This document shows, in pieces, positions 24,150 through 34,774 of a stretch of DNA of 64,000 nucleotides. The stretch spans positions 7,874,001 to 7,938,000 of the forward strand of contig NC_072893.1 in assembly GCF_027943255.1 (NCBI RefSeq), read 5' to 3'. The DNA comes from Anastrepha obliqua (Eukaryota > Arthropoda > Insecta > Diptera > Tephritidae). A program made the position numbers and the translations under genes. The notes under the pieces are model-generated. The model did no database searches, was not told the DNA's origin, and saw only the letters and a list, made by a program, of their open reading frames with translations. Every line of letters starts with the position of its first letter. Position 1 is the first letter of the stretch.

Positions 24150-24375
24150 CAAGCAACTTCTGGGTATCACAACTCAAAAGGCAGTTGAATTACGCCCTGT
24201 TGGAGGTCGAAGAAGAGGACGCCCCAGAAAGAGATGGCTCGCAGACGTCGAAGATGACCTTGCAAAGCTAAGCTGAACGTGCGGCGGTGGAGGGAAGTAG
24301 CCTTAGATAGAGACGGGTGGCGAAGGGTTGCGAATGAAGCAATGGTTCACCAAGGACAGTGATGCTAAGAAGAAG
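24150..24375 (+). mobile_element. RTE-like LINE 3' end with GAA tail
   Basis: It repeats the end of the previous relic: LKRQLNYALLEVEEE, then in the other frame RPVGGRRRGRPRKRWLADVE and DDLAKL. It ends in a stop-rich tail and AAGAAGAAGAAGAAC. The tail resembles the simple-repeat ends typical of RTE elements. Confidence 0.6.
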
Positions 24376-24940
24376 AAGAACTTCTGAGTTTCACATGGCA
24401 TCATATTACATCCTCATCAATTCCGCGCTGCATTCTTTTATCTACAACACAATTCGGAAACAGTACTAAATTCAACGATAAGATGATGGCATATGAATTT
24501 ATTTTGTCTTGATGCTGGGCCAAGGAAGGCCCAAGGATGGAGTTCGATAAGTGTCGGGATCTGAAAATTTTCAGCTACGGAAAAATAATTATAAACTGAG
24601 TAAAAAATCAGACATATCCAATCAGCAATCGTTTATTGGGAGTGGAATATCCTTCTCTTGATGATAAAAGGAGAGTCTGACTGTTCGAAAAAGCTGGAAT
24701 GAGAGTTAAAATGTTGGCATACAGATTGAAATGGTTTATTATATTGGCAACGTGTTTGACATGGTTTGAAAGAAGAAGCCTAAAGTGCCTTGATACTCGA
24801 GAGGGAATATTGAGTTTAACTTCCACCAGAGGAAGTGGACTAAGAATCACCCCTATGAGTAGTTTAATCCAAAATATTATTCCTAGCATTTTTTTACGAC
24901 TATCAAGAGTGGGGAGATTGATGAGCTTAAGACGACTATT
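24376..24940. other. Intron sequence, probably decayed retroelement
   Basis: No motif is recognised. The stretch adjoins the LINE fragment on minus and may be part of its 3' region. Confidence 0.25.
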
Positions 24941-25960
24941 GTGAGGAAGCAGAGCACAACATACAGTGAGTGCTATCGAAGAACTCTTAAAGTAAAACTT
25001 AAAAACTTGTTTAATGGATTCTAGCCTGAAATTTGAAAAAGGCGAAGCAAGAAGCACCGACTGATTGGTAACTCCGAAAACAATCAGGCTAAAAGTGTCA
25101 AAGCACTGCAAAATAAAATAGTGGATAGTCAAGGAGGAAAGGAGAAAAAGAGAGAGGACAGATTAGAGACAGGGATAGCTAATTCTGTGAGAATTTTCCT
25201 GATTCTTAGGCAAATCTGTAGATATCCTCCAGTTTTGGAGAAAATATTACCCATTCTCACGAAATCGAAACCCAAAACTCGTAGCCGAGCTCTAGCAAAG
25301 GCAGGACACTCACAGAGAAAATGCTCAGTGCTATCCGGTTTCTCTAAGCAAGACAGGTAAATCGGGTCCACAATGATTCTAATGGTGGTCATATGCTGAC
25401 CCCATGGGTTGTGTCTTATAAGAATATAGACCATTAACTGAATGTTTTTTCTTCCAATTTGTAGAAAAAAGTTCGACAGTTTTCTGTTCGCGCTTGTCAC
25501 AAAATAATTTGCAGCTCTGCAACGTTATAGACCGGACCAACGCTCTTTATGTAGATTGCCTACATAATCGCTCTTCCAACTCATGATTCCTGTAGAACTG
25601 ATTTCGATTATTGGCTCTGGTCCCTGCGGGGTAACCGCCGATCCACTGTTGGCCAATTCATCTGCGATTTCATGTCCTTGAGCACCGCGCTGTCCTGGAA
25701 CCCATGTAAGTATAAGTTAATTCCGCCTTGCAACATAATTAAGCTTCTTCTTATATTCTTGAACAATCTTTGAGGTTTGTTTTGCGTTGTCCAGGACCTT
25801 CAGGACAGAAAGAGTGTCAATAAAGACTACTTAGCGCATTATTAATTCGCTTTTTTGCTCTGGTCTCAATAGCTGATTAGATAGAATATTGACGCACTAT
25901 TCACAAGTTGCTAAGAACTCCCAATTGGGCGCCAAAAAAATTTACTTGAAATATGAGTAG
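24941..25960 (-). mobile_element. Non-LTR retrotransposon relic, RNase H and C-terminal tail
   Basis: Minus-strand pieces: LTWVPGQRGAQGHEIADELA (RNase H C-terminal His and Asp region) near 25690 and PQGPEPIIEISSTGIMSW. After a frame change come SANRKLSNFFLQIGRK, NPWGQHMTTI and CLEKPDSTEHFLCECPAF-RAR near 25290. A purine-rich 3' region follows at about 25130. The same family is found on plus at 34775-35540. Confidence 0.75.
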
Positions 25961-27518
25961 CGAAATTATTCAAAGTCGTAATAGTTGTGAATCGAAAATT
26001 TTTTCAGGTTTCTCGTTTTTCTTGCAGGGTACTAATTTAGTGCTCCGTTGTAGGTATGTCTGCATGTTGAAGCATTAAAATCACGTAAACGCCCCGGCAT
26101 ACTTGTGCACTTAACGTGATAAATGGTGTAATTAATGTTGTGCCATGAAACGTAGGCAGGAAGGCACGCTTATTGATTTCCTTTCAACATGTTTAAAACA
26201 CTTCCTGGCGTTGAAGCCTTTAGATTAATTTGTTAAGCAACTGGAAAAGGTAGGAAGAACTGCCGCCTGAGATTAAGATGGCTTAAAAATATAGTTAGTG
26301 GTGCATGTAATCTTGAAAGTTTTGCGCTAAGCTGGTATTTCTACTGCTATGGCGGATGGTAGTAGTTCTGTCGGCTTGTATGTCTATAATTTATATGAAT
26401 AAATAAATGAAATTTGGTACACGTAATGCACCTCACCTGACTTAGATCCGATATGAGTATTCTGAGGTCGCTTGAAAATCACGCCTACTTTTTATATTTT
26501 AGAACTAAATCTTCTTATGCCCATCCGATGGCGCAAGTTGTAACTCTCAAAGACTATGAGTTTGTTTGATTCTAAAAATCAACAGCCAGCATAAATTAAA
26601 TTTTACTTAAACCTGCGTGGGTATACAAAGTTCTGCCCGGACACAATTTATCCATTTATCCCTTTCTGATTAGAGTTTGTTTATGTTTTCCTTCTTTTTT
26701 TGTAATTTGGCCACAGTTTCCAAGCATTTGTATATCTAAGCCACCTATTTTTAATCGTGAAACTATAATTGATGCTAAACCAATAACCGCTGTTGTGGCT
26801 GCCGCTGTTATGTTCATGGCGCGCCACTCATTTACTGTTGTCACAGCGCCTTTATATGTTGCTGCTATGTAATTGTAAAGCTTGACAATGAGTTTAATTT
26901 GCTGAGTTAATGAGCGTGAATTTCGAAAATAACGTGTTTTCGGTTCTATTCCCATTGAAAGCGAAAGCCATTTTGCGCTCCCAGCTGCTGCTACTAAAAG
27001 CAAATAATTACAACACATAATTAAGTATATTTATGAAGTTGTAGTTGGCCTGGTAATATTGCACTCAGATGGCTGTGTGATAGTAGTAGAGCTCTTGTGT
27101 GTTTTTCGGATAAATAATAACGAAATAAAAATAAACTTAAATGTGGAAAACTAAAATGTAAAATTTAACTAATGAGAACAAATATTATTTTTGGGTAGGC
27201 ATAAAAAAAAAAGAAACTAGTTTCTAATTTTTATTAACACACTCGTGGACGCTATATATAACAGTCAAAGTCTAAAGCCACTCATTAACTATCTACATAT
27301 GTTTTATATTCGTAAGTTTTTGGAATAATCATACGCTGCTGTAGCTCAACTTTTTTTTTTAAAGCTTGAAATTAATTTTTGCTTCAAAATTTGCTCTACT
27401 TCTAATTAAAATTTACAAACAGCGTGGCTATTCTTCTCTTTTTTTCTGAATAAATGGAGGAATCCTGCGAATAGATTGACATTTTATATTATCAACACAA
27501 AATAGATCAGGCAAAAAT
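25961..27518. other. Intron sequence, mostly unassigned
   Basis: No mobile-element motif recognised except for a 120-codon open frame listed separately. A T run at 27349 precedes the TTAA element. Confidence 0.35.
26656..27018 (-). CDS. Unrecognised 120-codon open frame, probably not a gene
   Basis: An ATG-started frame begins MCCNYLLLVAAAGSAKW, which could be read as a weak signal-like segment. A second hydrophobic stretch, TAAATTAVIGLASIIVS, lies mid-protein and the end is basic. Local base composition is slightly richer in G and C than the surroundings. I recognise no family. It sits in the cyclase intron in the same orientation. Chance is the most likely explanation. Confidence 0.12.
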   Translation of the reverse strand: MCCNYLLLVAAAGSAKWLSLSMGIEPKTRYFRNSRSLTQQIKLIVKLYNYIAATYKGAVTTVNEWRAMNITAAATTAVIGLASIIVSRLKIGGLDIQMLGNCGQITKKEGKHKQTLIRKG

Positions 27519-27788
27519 TTAAGGGGGCATTCTGGTCTAGAAATTTGAAAAAATCGATTGGTCTTTTTTTTTGCATATTTTCAAAGTTTAGACCTTCAAA
27601 AATATGCCCTTCAAAGGATTTTTCAAAATTCGAATTATTTGCGGAGAAACAGCGGATTTTGCGACGTGGCGTCTAAACCGGCCTAGTGGAACGAATCCCA
27701 CAATGAACGGCAGACTTGAGGACTCGTTTTTTCCAGAGAATCTTTTGTATCCCACAGAACTGTTATTTATTATATACATATATATATA

Positions 27789-29068
27789 AGGTTGTCAAAA
27801 AAGTCTTGCGGTATTTCCGCAAGATTGTCTTTGCAAGCGCGTAGTTCTGGTTGTATTCGTCGCATCGGTTCACGCTAGAGCTTTTTGGAAAGCTCTTTTC
27901 ACGTGCTAACACGTGTTTGATTAATTGCTCTTTGCTTTTAGTCGTTCGTGGGTTATAGCGTCGCAAACATGGAGCAAAATAAAGAGAAAATACGGCATAT
28001 TTTACAGTACTACTACGATAAAGGCAAAAATGCATCTCATGCTGCCAATAAAATTTGTGCAGTTTATGGACCCGATACAGTTTCCATTTCCACCGCACAG
28101 CGATGGTTTCAACGTTTTCGTTCTGGTGCAGAGGTGATCGAAGATGCGCCAAGGTCCGGAAGGCCTGTCGTCGAAAATTGCGATAAACTCGCTGAACTGA
28201 TCGAAAGAGACCGGCATAGTAGCAGCCGTAGCATCGGCCAAGAGCTGGGCATGACTCATCAAACCGTTATAAGCCATTTGAAGAAGCTTGGATTTAAAAA
28301 GAAGCTCGATGTATGGGTGCCACACGACTTGACGCAAAAAAACATTTTTGCCCGTATGGATGCATGCGAATCGCTTCTGAATCGCAACAAAATCGACCCG
28401 TTTTTGAAGCGGATGGTGACTGGCGATGAAAAGTGGGCCACTTACGACAACGTGAAGCGCAAACGGTCGTGGTCGAAAAGCGGTGAAGCTGCCCAGACGG
28501 TGGCCAAGCCTGGATTGACGGCCAGGAAGGTTCTTCTGTGTGTTTGGTGGGATTGGCAGGGAATCATCCACTATGAGCTGCTCCCCTATGGCCAAACGCT
28601 CAATACGGACCTGTACTGCCAACAACTGGACCGCTTGAATGCAGCACTCATGCAGAAGAGGCCATCTTTGATCAACAGAGGCCGAATTGTCTTCCATCAG
28701 GACAACGCCAGGCCACACACATCTTTGGTGACGCGCCAGAAGCTCCGGAAGCTCGGATGGGAGGTTCTTTTGCATCCACCGTATAGTCCGGAACTCGCAC
28801 CAAGTGATTACCACCTATTTCTGTCCATGGCGAATGAGCTTGGTAGTCGGAAGTTGTCCTCAAGAGAGTCCTGTGAAAATTGGCTCTCCGAGTTTTTTGA
28901 CAATAGGGAAGCGAGCTTTTATAAGAGGGGCATTATGAAGTTGGCATCTCGTTGGGAACTCGTCATCGAACAAAACGGCGCATATTTGACTTAAATCGCA
29001 TTATTATAACCAATTTTATGAACAATTGAAAATTCAATAAAAATACCGCAAGACTTTTTTGACAACCT
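27789..29068 (+). mobile_element. Apparently intact mariner element
   Basis: The ends AGGTTGTCAAAAAAGTCTTG plus CGGTATTT are perfect inverted copies over 28 bases. Each is flanked by the TA target duplication (27787-27788 and 29069-29070). The 1280-bp length and the single full transposase frame are those of a complete mariner. Next to the left end the sequence TCTTGCGG-TATTT-CCGCAAGA forms a perfect 8-bp stem. The element sits inside a TTAA element and therefore inserted later. Confidence 0.92.
27969..28994 (+). CDS. Mariner transposase, DD34D, complete frame
   Basis: This 341-residue protein cuts and joins the element ends at TA sites in the nucleus. The N-terminal paired helix-turn-helix domains cover about residues 1-110 (EKIRHILQYYYDKGKNASHA; STAQRWFQRFRSG; GMTHQTVISHLKKLG). 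The linker WVPHDLT is at 116-122. The catalytic aspartates are D153 (VTGDEKW), D245 (FHQDNARPH) and D280 (APSDYHLF), with 34 residues between the last two. YSPELAP stands where YSPDLAP is usual. Length matches the family. The chosen ATG starts MEQNK, the normal mariner start, rather than an upstream in-frame ATG seven codons earlier. The sequence is closest to the mellifera/cecropia group by eye. No stop or frameshift is seen, so activity is possible but not shown. Confidence 0.92.
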   Translation: MEQNKEKIRHILQYYYDKGKNASHAANKICAVYGPDTVSISTAQRWFQRFRSGAEVIEDAPRSGRPVVENCDKLAELIERDRHSSSRSIGQELGMTHQTVISHLKKLGFKKKLDVWVPHDLTQKNIFARMDACESLLNRNKIDPFLKRMVTGDEKWATYDNVKRKRSWSKSGEAAQTVAKPGLTARKVLLCVWWDWQGIIHYELLPYGQTLNTDLYCQQLDRLNAALMQKRPSLINRGRIVFHQDNARPHTSLVTRQKLRKLGWEVLLHPPYSPELAPSDYHLFLSMANELGSRKLSSRESCENWLSEFFDNREASFYKRGIMKLASRWELVIEQNGAYLT

Positions 29069-29089
29069 TATATATACTTTATACTTATA

Positions 29090-30246
29090 TGTGGGCAAAA
29101 AGTAAGGTGAATTTATTTGTCCAAGTTCGCGGGATTAAAATTTCGCTCTAGTTATTTTTTTCATGAGTTGCCAGTACTGTTAATAACATCTGGGACAACT
29201 TTCATGTGAATGTCATTATCAGTAATATATTTACGCTTGTGTTTACCAAACGACCAAGAGTGCATTTTTCGATTTTTACAATCTCTGATTTGATTGAGCA
29301 GAGAAGTGCCATCAAATTTTGTTTGCGGAATGAAATTTGGGCTGCGGAAACGTTTAGCATGTTGCAGAAGGCATTTGGGGATTCGACCATGTCGCAGAAA
29401 AATGTTTACGTGGCACAAAGACTTCAAAGAGGGTCGAGAACGTGTTGATGACTTGGAGCGCTCCGGACGACCATCGATGTCAACAGATGACCAACACGTC
29501 AATAAAGTGAAGGAGTTAGTGCTCAAAAATCGTAGGTTGACTGTTAAAGACCTTACTGATATGATCGGAATATCAGAAGGATCTGTGAAAACCATTTTTA
29601 AAGACCATTTGGCCTACGAAAAGTCAAATCTCGTTTGGTACCGAAAACTCTCAATTTCTTGGAAAAAAGTCGTCACGTTGATGTGTGTGAAACAATGCTT
29701 TCAGACTATCAGGACATTACGGGAGATGAGACGTGGATTTATGCTTACAACCCTGAAACAACCGACCAATCAAGCGAATATCGTGCTAAAGGCCAGACCG
29801 AAAAGAGCACGTCAAAGTCGTTCAAAAATAAAGGTCATGATGACAGTTTTTTTTCGATTTTCGTGGTTTTTGCATCACGATAATGCCCCGTCTCACACTG
29901 CACTCGTTCTTCGTGACCATTTCGCCAAAAATTCCACGCACATCGTTTCGCAACCACCGTATTCGCCTGATTTGGCTCCGTGTGACTTCTGGCTATTCCC
30001 AAAACTCAAGAGACCACTCCGGGGAACGCGTTTCGAGTCGATTGAGGAGATAAAAGCTGAATCAAAGTAGGTGCTTATGGCTGTACCGGAAATGGACTAT
30101 TTGGCATGTTTCGGGGATTGGAAAAATCGTTGGCATAAGTGTATTTCATCGAGAGGGGATTATTTTGAAGGGGATGAAATTGATTTACAAGAATAAATAA
30201 AGATTTTTCATTTTACAACCAAATTCCCCTTACTTTTTGCCCGCAG
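29090..30246 (+). mobile_element. Degenerate mariner with internal deletion
   Basis: The ends TGTGGGCAAAAAGTAAGG and (inward) CTGCGGGCAAAAAGTAAGG are flanked by TA. The transposase is split over frames: IEQRSAIKFCLRNEIWAAET, FKEGRERVDDLERSGRPSMS, DLTDMIGISEGSVKTIF and ITGDETWIYAYNPETTDQSS. The middle of the catalytic domain is missing: KIKVMMTVFF runs straight to WFLHHDNAPSHTALV. PPYSPDLAPCDFWLFPKLK and CFGDWKNRWHKCISSRGDYF follow. It is dead by deletion and frameshift. It lies 21 bp from the intact mariner. Confidence 0.88.
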
Positions 30247-30879
30247 TATATACCTGGAAATATTTCGCCGATTAATCCCGAGTGAGTAGTAAATATTATG
30301 ATCTAAGTTATTCTATCTCTTTGTTGCTCAAACTTCAAACGCGATTTTCTCAAAACTACTTTTTTTGCGATGGCCGTCATGCTATCTCAAGTTCTACTTC
30401 ACCGATCGCTTTGAAGTTTGATAAGAATTTTTTATTATACATCTGTCTATCGCGCCTGTTTCGGATTTTGAAAAATTTAAGTTTGAAGTATTTGTAAAAA
30501 ATTTGAAAAGGTAAAAAGAGGGTAAAAAATTTTTTTTCAGGTTGACGCCATTTTGTGAATTTTTTTTCTTTGATTTCGTGTAATTCGATAGCGACATCCT
30601 AACTAATGAAGAATTTTTTTAATTTGTTTCGTTTAGGTCACTACAAGGGTTGGAATCATGTCAACCATGGAGCACCGTTTTTTATGTAGCCCCCACTCCG
30701 CCGGTCTGTAATTCTACGTTTTTTTATTTTTTTTATTAATTTTTTTATACTTTTCCAATATTAATAAAAACCATGGAAAAATGGGTAGTAAAAATGTTTC
30801 CATTTTTTTTATCTTAGTTTTACAAATACCTAAAATTAAGGCGTTTAGACCAGAATACCCCCCTTAATTAAGACCTATG

Positions 30880-31260
30880 CAGCAAAAGCGAATATTTTTG
30901 AAGACTCTACTAATTGTAAAATTTTTTGCCATTGCCATTCTGCTTCTTCTTATATCAATATCATCGGCATGCGCCAACAATTGAACGCTCTTATAAAAAA
31001 GTGTGCCTGAGCGATTAAGTTCCGCGGCTCCCACGATCTTTTCCAGCATCAGGTTAAGAAAGTCACGTGACAGGAAGTCACCATTGCCATTAGTCACTCT
31101 AAGCTCGTCCCATGTTACTGAGCTACAATCGCTTATCAAGCGCGGCTTTATAAGTGCTGTTGGAGATGCTACGCAACGGGTATTCATTAACATACAAATC
31201 TGCAAAGATTTCAACATTAAGTGCGTGACTACTGTTCCCGATGAAGCCACAACGACAGCT
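30880..31260 (-). mobile_element. Reverse transcriptase fragment
   Basis: The minus strand reads DFLSRDFLNLMLEKIVGAAE, LNRSGTLFYKSVQLLAHADD and IDI. This is the stretch around the polymerase YADD core with Tyr changed to His. It is bounded by the TTAA element on one side and lacks the finger and thumb regions. Confidence 0.65.
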
Positions 31261-31656
31261 TATTTGCCTTGGGATTATAATTGTGCCAAAACGAATTTAT
31301 TGAGACAGTTTTTCCTATCCCCCCAAGTCTGTGTAAAAACACAATTTTTCCCACATTGTTAAAGATTATCTGACAGTCGTCTTGAAATACTGAACTCTGT
31401 ACTTCTTTTAAATTTTTGATGCCGTTATGCGAGGTTTCTACAACTTCTGATGAATTTACTGCATATCTGCCGCTTCTTCGCCTCTACTGATAAGTTCGTC
31501 CTCTATGTACTTATTGCGTTGGCAAACGTTTTGAGGAAGAGTCTTTCCTCATACAGAATTTACCAGATTTTGAGCAACCACGAAATAATGGGGCGTTAAC
31601 TAACAACAAAACGTTATTTCAGTGCTTGTGACCATCCAAGGCCGCTCCGCAATATA

Positions 31657-32218
31657 CCCTATGATCAAAAAGTACCAGGAGTGTGATGTTGACTGTTTTC
31701 TTCGATTGCCAAGGCGTAGTGCGCCATGAGTACCTTCCATCGGGCCAGACAATCAATAAAGAATATTATTTATCCGTTTTAAAGCGTTTGAGAAATGTAC
31801 GTCGTAAACGGCCGGAAATGTGAGCAAACAATTCTTGGATTTTGCTTCCTGATAACGCGCCATCGCACCGAGCCCAAATTGTGCTGGATTATTTGACCAA
31901 ACACCAAGTAAATACCATCGTGCAAGCACCGTATTCACCTGATATGGCCCCGGGCGATTTCTTTTTGCTCCCAAGCTGAAGTTACCACTTCGTGGAAGGA
32001 GATTTCAGTCGATAGAGGAGATCAAAGAGAATGCGACGAAGGAGCTGAAGGCCATTCCTTCGTGGGCCTACCAGGGGTGCATGGAGAACTGGGTTAAACG
32101 TTGGCACATGTGTGTTGCTTCAGACGGGTCATATTTTGAAGGAGATAAAATAAATTTGCTTGAAATTTAACTTTGTTTTGTTTTATTTAAACATTCCCGG
32201 TGCTTTCTGATCATAGGG
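31657..32218 (+). mobile_element. Internally deleted mariner, copy 1
   Basis: Ends CCCTATGATCAAAAAGTACC and (inward) CCCTATGATCAGAAAGCACC, each beside TA. Only the C-terminal transposase remains: LTVFFDCQGVVRHEYLPSGQ, a stop after RKRPEM, NNSWILLPDNAPSHRAQIVL and APYSPDMAPGDFFLLP, then a stop. The 562-bp length is nearly the same as its relative at 59161-59721. Confidence 0.85.
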
Positions 32219-32654
32219 TATGAGCACATTCAGAATTTGAACTAACCCATAACTACAAGGTGGCGCAAAATTAATCATCCAATTATGTTTTTGAGTAAAC
32301 AAAATATTTTGAGTAATGGAATTCTTTTTCTTTACTTTTATGCACTTCATTGCTTGTCTGTTTGTATACTGCAGCTGTCTACTTCACAAGTGTTAGATAT
32401 GACTGATGTACGGTGTCATTTGCAAAAATTGTAAATCTTCCCATAGAGTGATTAATTTTGCGCCATTTTGTATACATACCTTTTTCAACCAAAAAAATGA
32501 GTTCAACCAGAGATCTTGGTTTTAAATTTTGTAAGAAGAAATATTTTTTTGTTCTCTTATTTTTCGAATTTGAACTAAATTTTACAACCAAATACGATTT
32601 TTCGAAGCATATCGATCTGAGCGCCATCTAATAGGCCAATTTTATGAAAAAATA
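32219..32654. other. Intron sequence without recognised content
   Basis: AT-rich. An imperfect motif GGCGCAAAATTAATC recurs in inverted form near 32455 (GATTAATTTTGCGCC), suggesting a short inverted-repeat element between about 32270 and 32465. No coding content. Confidence 0.35.
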
Positions 32655-32965
32655 TTTATTAACGGCGACCGCCATTTCTGGATTGCTTTGTATGAGACTA
32701 CTATTCGGTAGAGCCCGGGCTCGAAATCCACTGCGAGAATTAAGCGTAGAAAGCAAGAGATGATGACAGACATTTTTTTTAATAGCGGCCGTCTCTCGGA
32801 AGACATGGGCAAACCTCCGTCTGAATTTCTGCCATGAAAAAGCATTTCATAAAAAATCATTCGCCGTTCAGAGGTGGTTTAAAACTGTGGGCTAACACAT
32901 TTGTACATGAACATCAAGATGCACAACACAAAATGGAAGAGCAGCTCGGCCGAATACCTAGCGCT
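32655..32965 (+). mobile_element. tRNA-derived SINE copy (diverged)
   Basis: Box B-like GGGCTCGAAATCC near 32717, body AATAGCGGCCGTCTCTCGG and CGCCGTTCAGAGGTGG, tail GCAGCTCGGCCGAATACC. The head before box B is decayed. Confidence 0.55.
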
Positions 32966-33029
32966 ACCTACAACATAATTATTCCTGAACAAGAAGTGGA
33001 ATATAGGCAGTTAGGTGTAATTGTTGAAG

Positions 33030-33420
33030 TACCAAACTGGCACTCCCAAAGTAGCACTAAAGCACCGTTTTGATACCATTTTGAGACCCCCAACGGGCAG
33101 ATATCTACAGCAAGCCAGAGTTGTTGATGTAATGGAGAAGATTGATGGGATGGGGTTGGTGCACTGCCCCAGACTTTCATTGAATGGCGTGGAGTCCCAA
33201 GAACTATTTGCGTCCTGCATCTATTGTACTGGGGCCCAAGGGTTTTCGAAACCCGAAAAACGAAGAAATGAACGTTGTGAAATTCCCCTTTAATAATGGT
33301 CACGGAGATACCGATGCCTGGGTTAGAGATCTCTGAGACCAATTCAGTCGACCCCTTACGGGCAAGTTCATCAGCAATTTCACCTCCTATATCCTGGAAC
33401 CCAGATCAGATCCAAGAGAT
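33030..33420 (-). mobile_element. Non-LTR retrotransposon fragment (RNase H end)
   Basis: The minus strand reads GGEIADELARKGSTELVSEI followed by NPGIGI-VTIIKG. This is the His/Asp end of an RNase H domain and its usual neighbour. The downstream frame is broken. Confidence 0.5.
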
Positions 33421-33689
33421 TTGATATCCTCCCAAGTAGGCCAGTTTGGCTCTGCACCATGGCACCATGGAAATAGATAAATTGGCTAGAGAGAACCCTT
33501 GCTCCGGCTCCCGATTCCATCTTGGAGACGTCAGACGTGAAGACAGAGGTACTAGTATCGGTACAGATTTCCCACCCGTTCGAATCCTGCCTACTTGGAA
33601 AGATTGCCTTGGCATGACCGTCGAACTCTTATGACTTCCTTCTTCGAAATTTTCCTTTTTCCAAACTTTTTAGAATTGGAATTATTTTG

Positions 33690-34572
33690 CACTACCTTCA
33701 ACATTAACCAATATTTTTTAACAACGAAAAGATTAAAAGCATTCATGTTATCTGGTCATATAAAATCGGTTCTTTTGTATGACGGTGAGACCTGGTTCAT
33801 GACAGTCTTGCTCGCAAATTAGCTGCAAGTTCTTGTCAACAAACACTTAAGACGTTTATTGCGGATTTGGTGGCCCAGAACAATCAACAATAGAGATCTT
33901 TGGGGGAATTGTAAGCAGTTACCCATCTAGACGGAAATTTAACAGAAGAAGTGTAGTTGGATTTGCCATACTCTTCGAAAGGCTCCCACAGAAATATGCG
34001 GATAAGTAGTCGATTGGACTTTTTGGACCTTTGCACGTTGGCAACGGCGAATATCGCAGGCGATGGAACGATGAGCTGTATGAGCTTTACGACGACATAG
34101 ACATAGAGCAGCGAATAAAGATCCAGCGGCTAAGTTGGCTGGGTCATGTCGCCCGAATGGATACAAATGCTTCGGCTCTGAAAGTATTCGATACGGTACC
34201 AGCTGGTGGTAGCAGAAGAAGAGGAAGGCTTCCTTTGCGTTGAAAAGATCAGGATGGCAAGGACTTGACTTCACTTGGTGTGTCCAACTGGCGCCGGTTA
34301 GCACGAGAAAGAAACGACTGGCGTGCTTTGTTAAACTCGGCCTAAATCGCGTAAGCGGTTATCGCGCCAATTGAGAAGAAGAAGTACTCGATTGGAACTC
34401 GCAAGGCAGTAAGAAAAAAGGACGCCCTAGGTGCACTTGGAAGAGAGCTCTCATAAAAGAACGTGAGGCTGCAGGGAAATCTTTCAAAGAAGACAAAGTC
34501 ATCGCAAAAGATCGTGATCGTTGGAAGCGTTTTGTAGAGTCCCTATGTCCAGTTAGGGTAGACAGAAATTAA
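33690..34572 (+). mobile_element. RTE-like LINE relic, split by another LINE
   Basis: Before the insertion: SGHIKSVLLYDGETWFMTV, then LVNKHLRRLLRIWWPRTINN, and CHTLRKAPTEICG. After it (from 34383): LDWNSQGSKKKGRPRCTWKR, then AKDRDRWKRFVESLCP. The two halves join into one C-terminal segment. The interrupting piece is 34019-34382. Confidence 0.7.
34019..34382 (+). mobile_element. 5'-truncated LINE insertion with target-site duplication
   Basis: It reads HVGNGEYRRRWNDELYELYD, RIKIQRLSWLGHVARMD and, after a stop, LARERNDWRALLN. It ends in AATTGAGAAGAAGAAG. The flanks AGTAGTCGATTGGA (34005-34018) and AGTACTCGATTGGA (34383-34396) are a 14-bp target-site duplication with one mismatch. The same family's tail occurs in reverse at 41855-42005. 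Confidence 0.75.
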
Positions 34573-34774
34573 GAGAGATGTTATACTGGTTGGAAAAGTT
34601 GATGAAGAGTGGATCGGGTTGGCCTTGAATGCCATAGTACTCAATTTATTAACGGTAAATTTATAATATAGGAATTACTTTTACAAAGGCTAACTTTTAA
34701 TCAGATTTTGAATATTACAGATAATCATACTATTACAGATACTTTAGTAATAAGTATCACTATGCTATGGGGGA

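Larger units (their letters stand above)
27519..30867. mobile_element. TTAA element carrying two nested mariners
   Basis: Left end TTAAGGGGGCATTCTGGTCT, then AGAAATTTGAAAAAATCGAT. The right end inward is TTAAGGGGGGTATTCTGGTC then TAAAC. TTAA closes both sides. Removing the two mariners (27789-29068 and 29090-30246) leaves about 0.9 kb of non-coding AT-rich sequence. That sequence includes GCGATTTTCTCAAAACTAC, which resembles the interior of the other TTAA elements. Confidence 0.72.

Noticed and set aside
24608..25132. 174-codon minus-strand frame
   Set aside because: Next to a LINE tail and without any recognisable motif. Its amino-acid make-up looks like decayed 3' sequence.
28002..28814. 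270-codon minus-strand open frame
   Set aside because: Complement of the intact mariner transposase, with no domain of its own.
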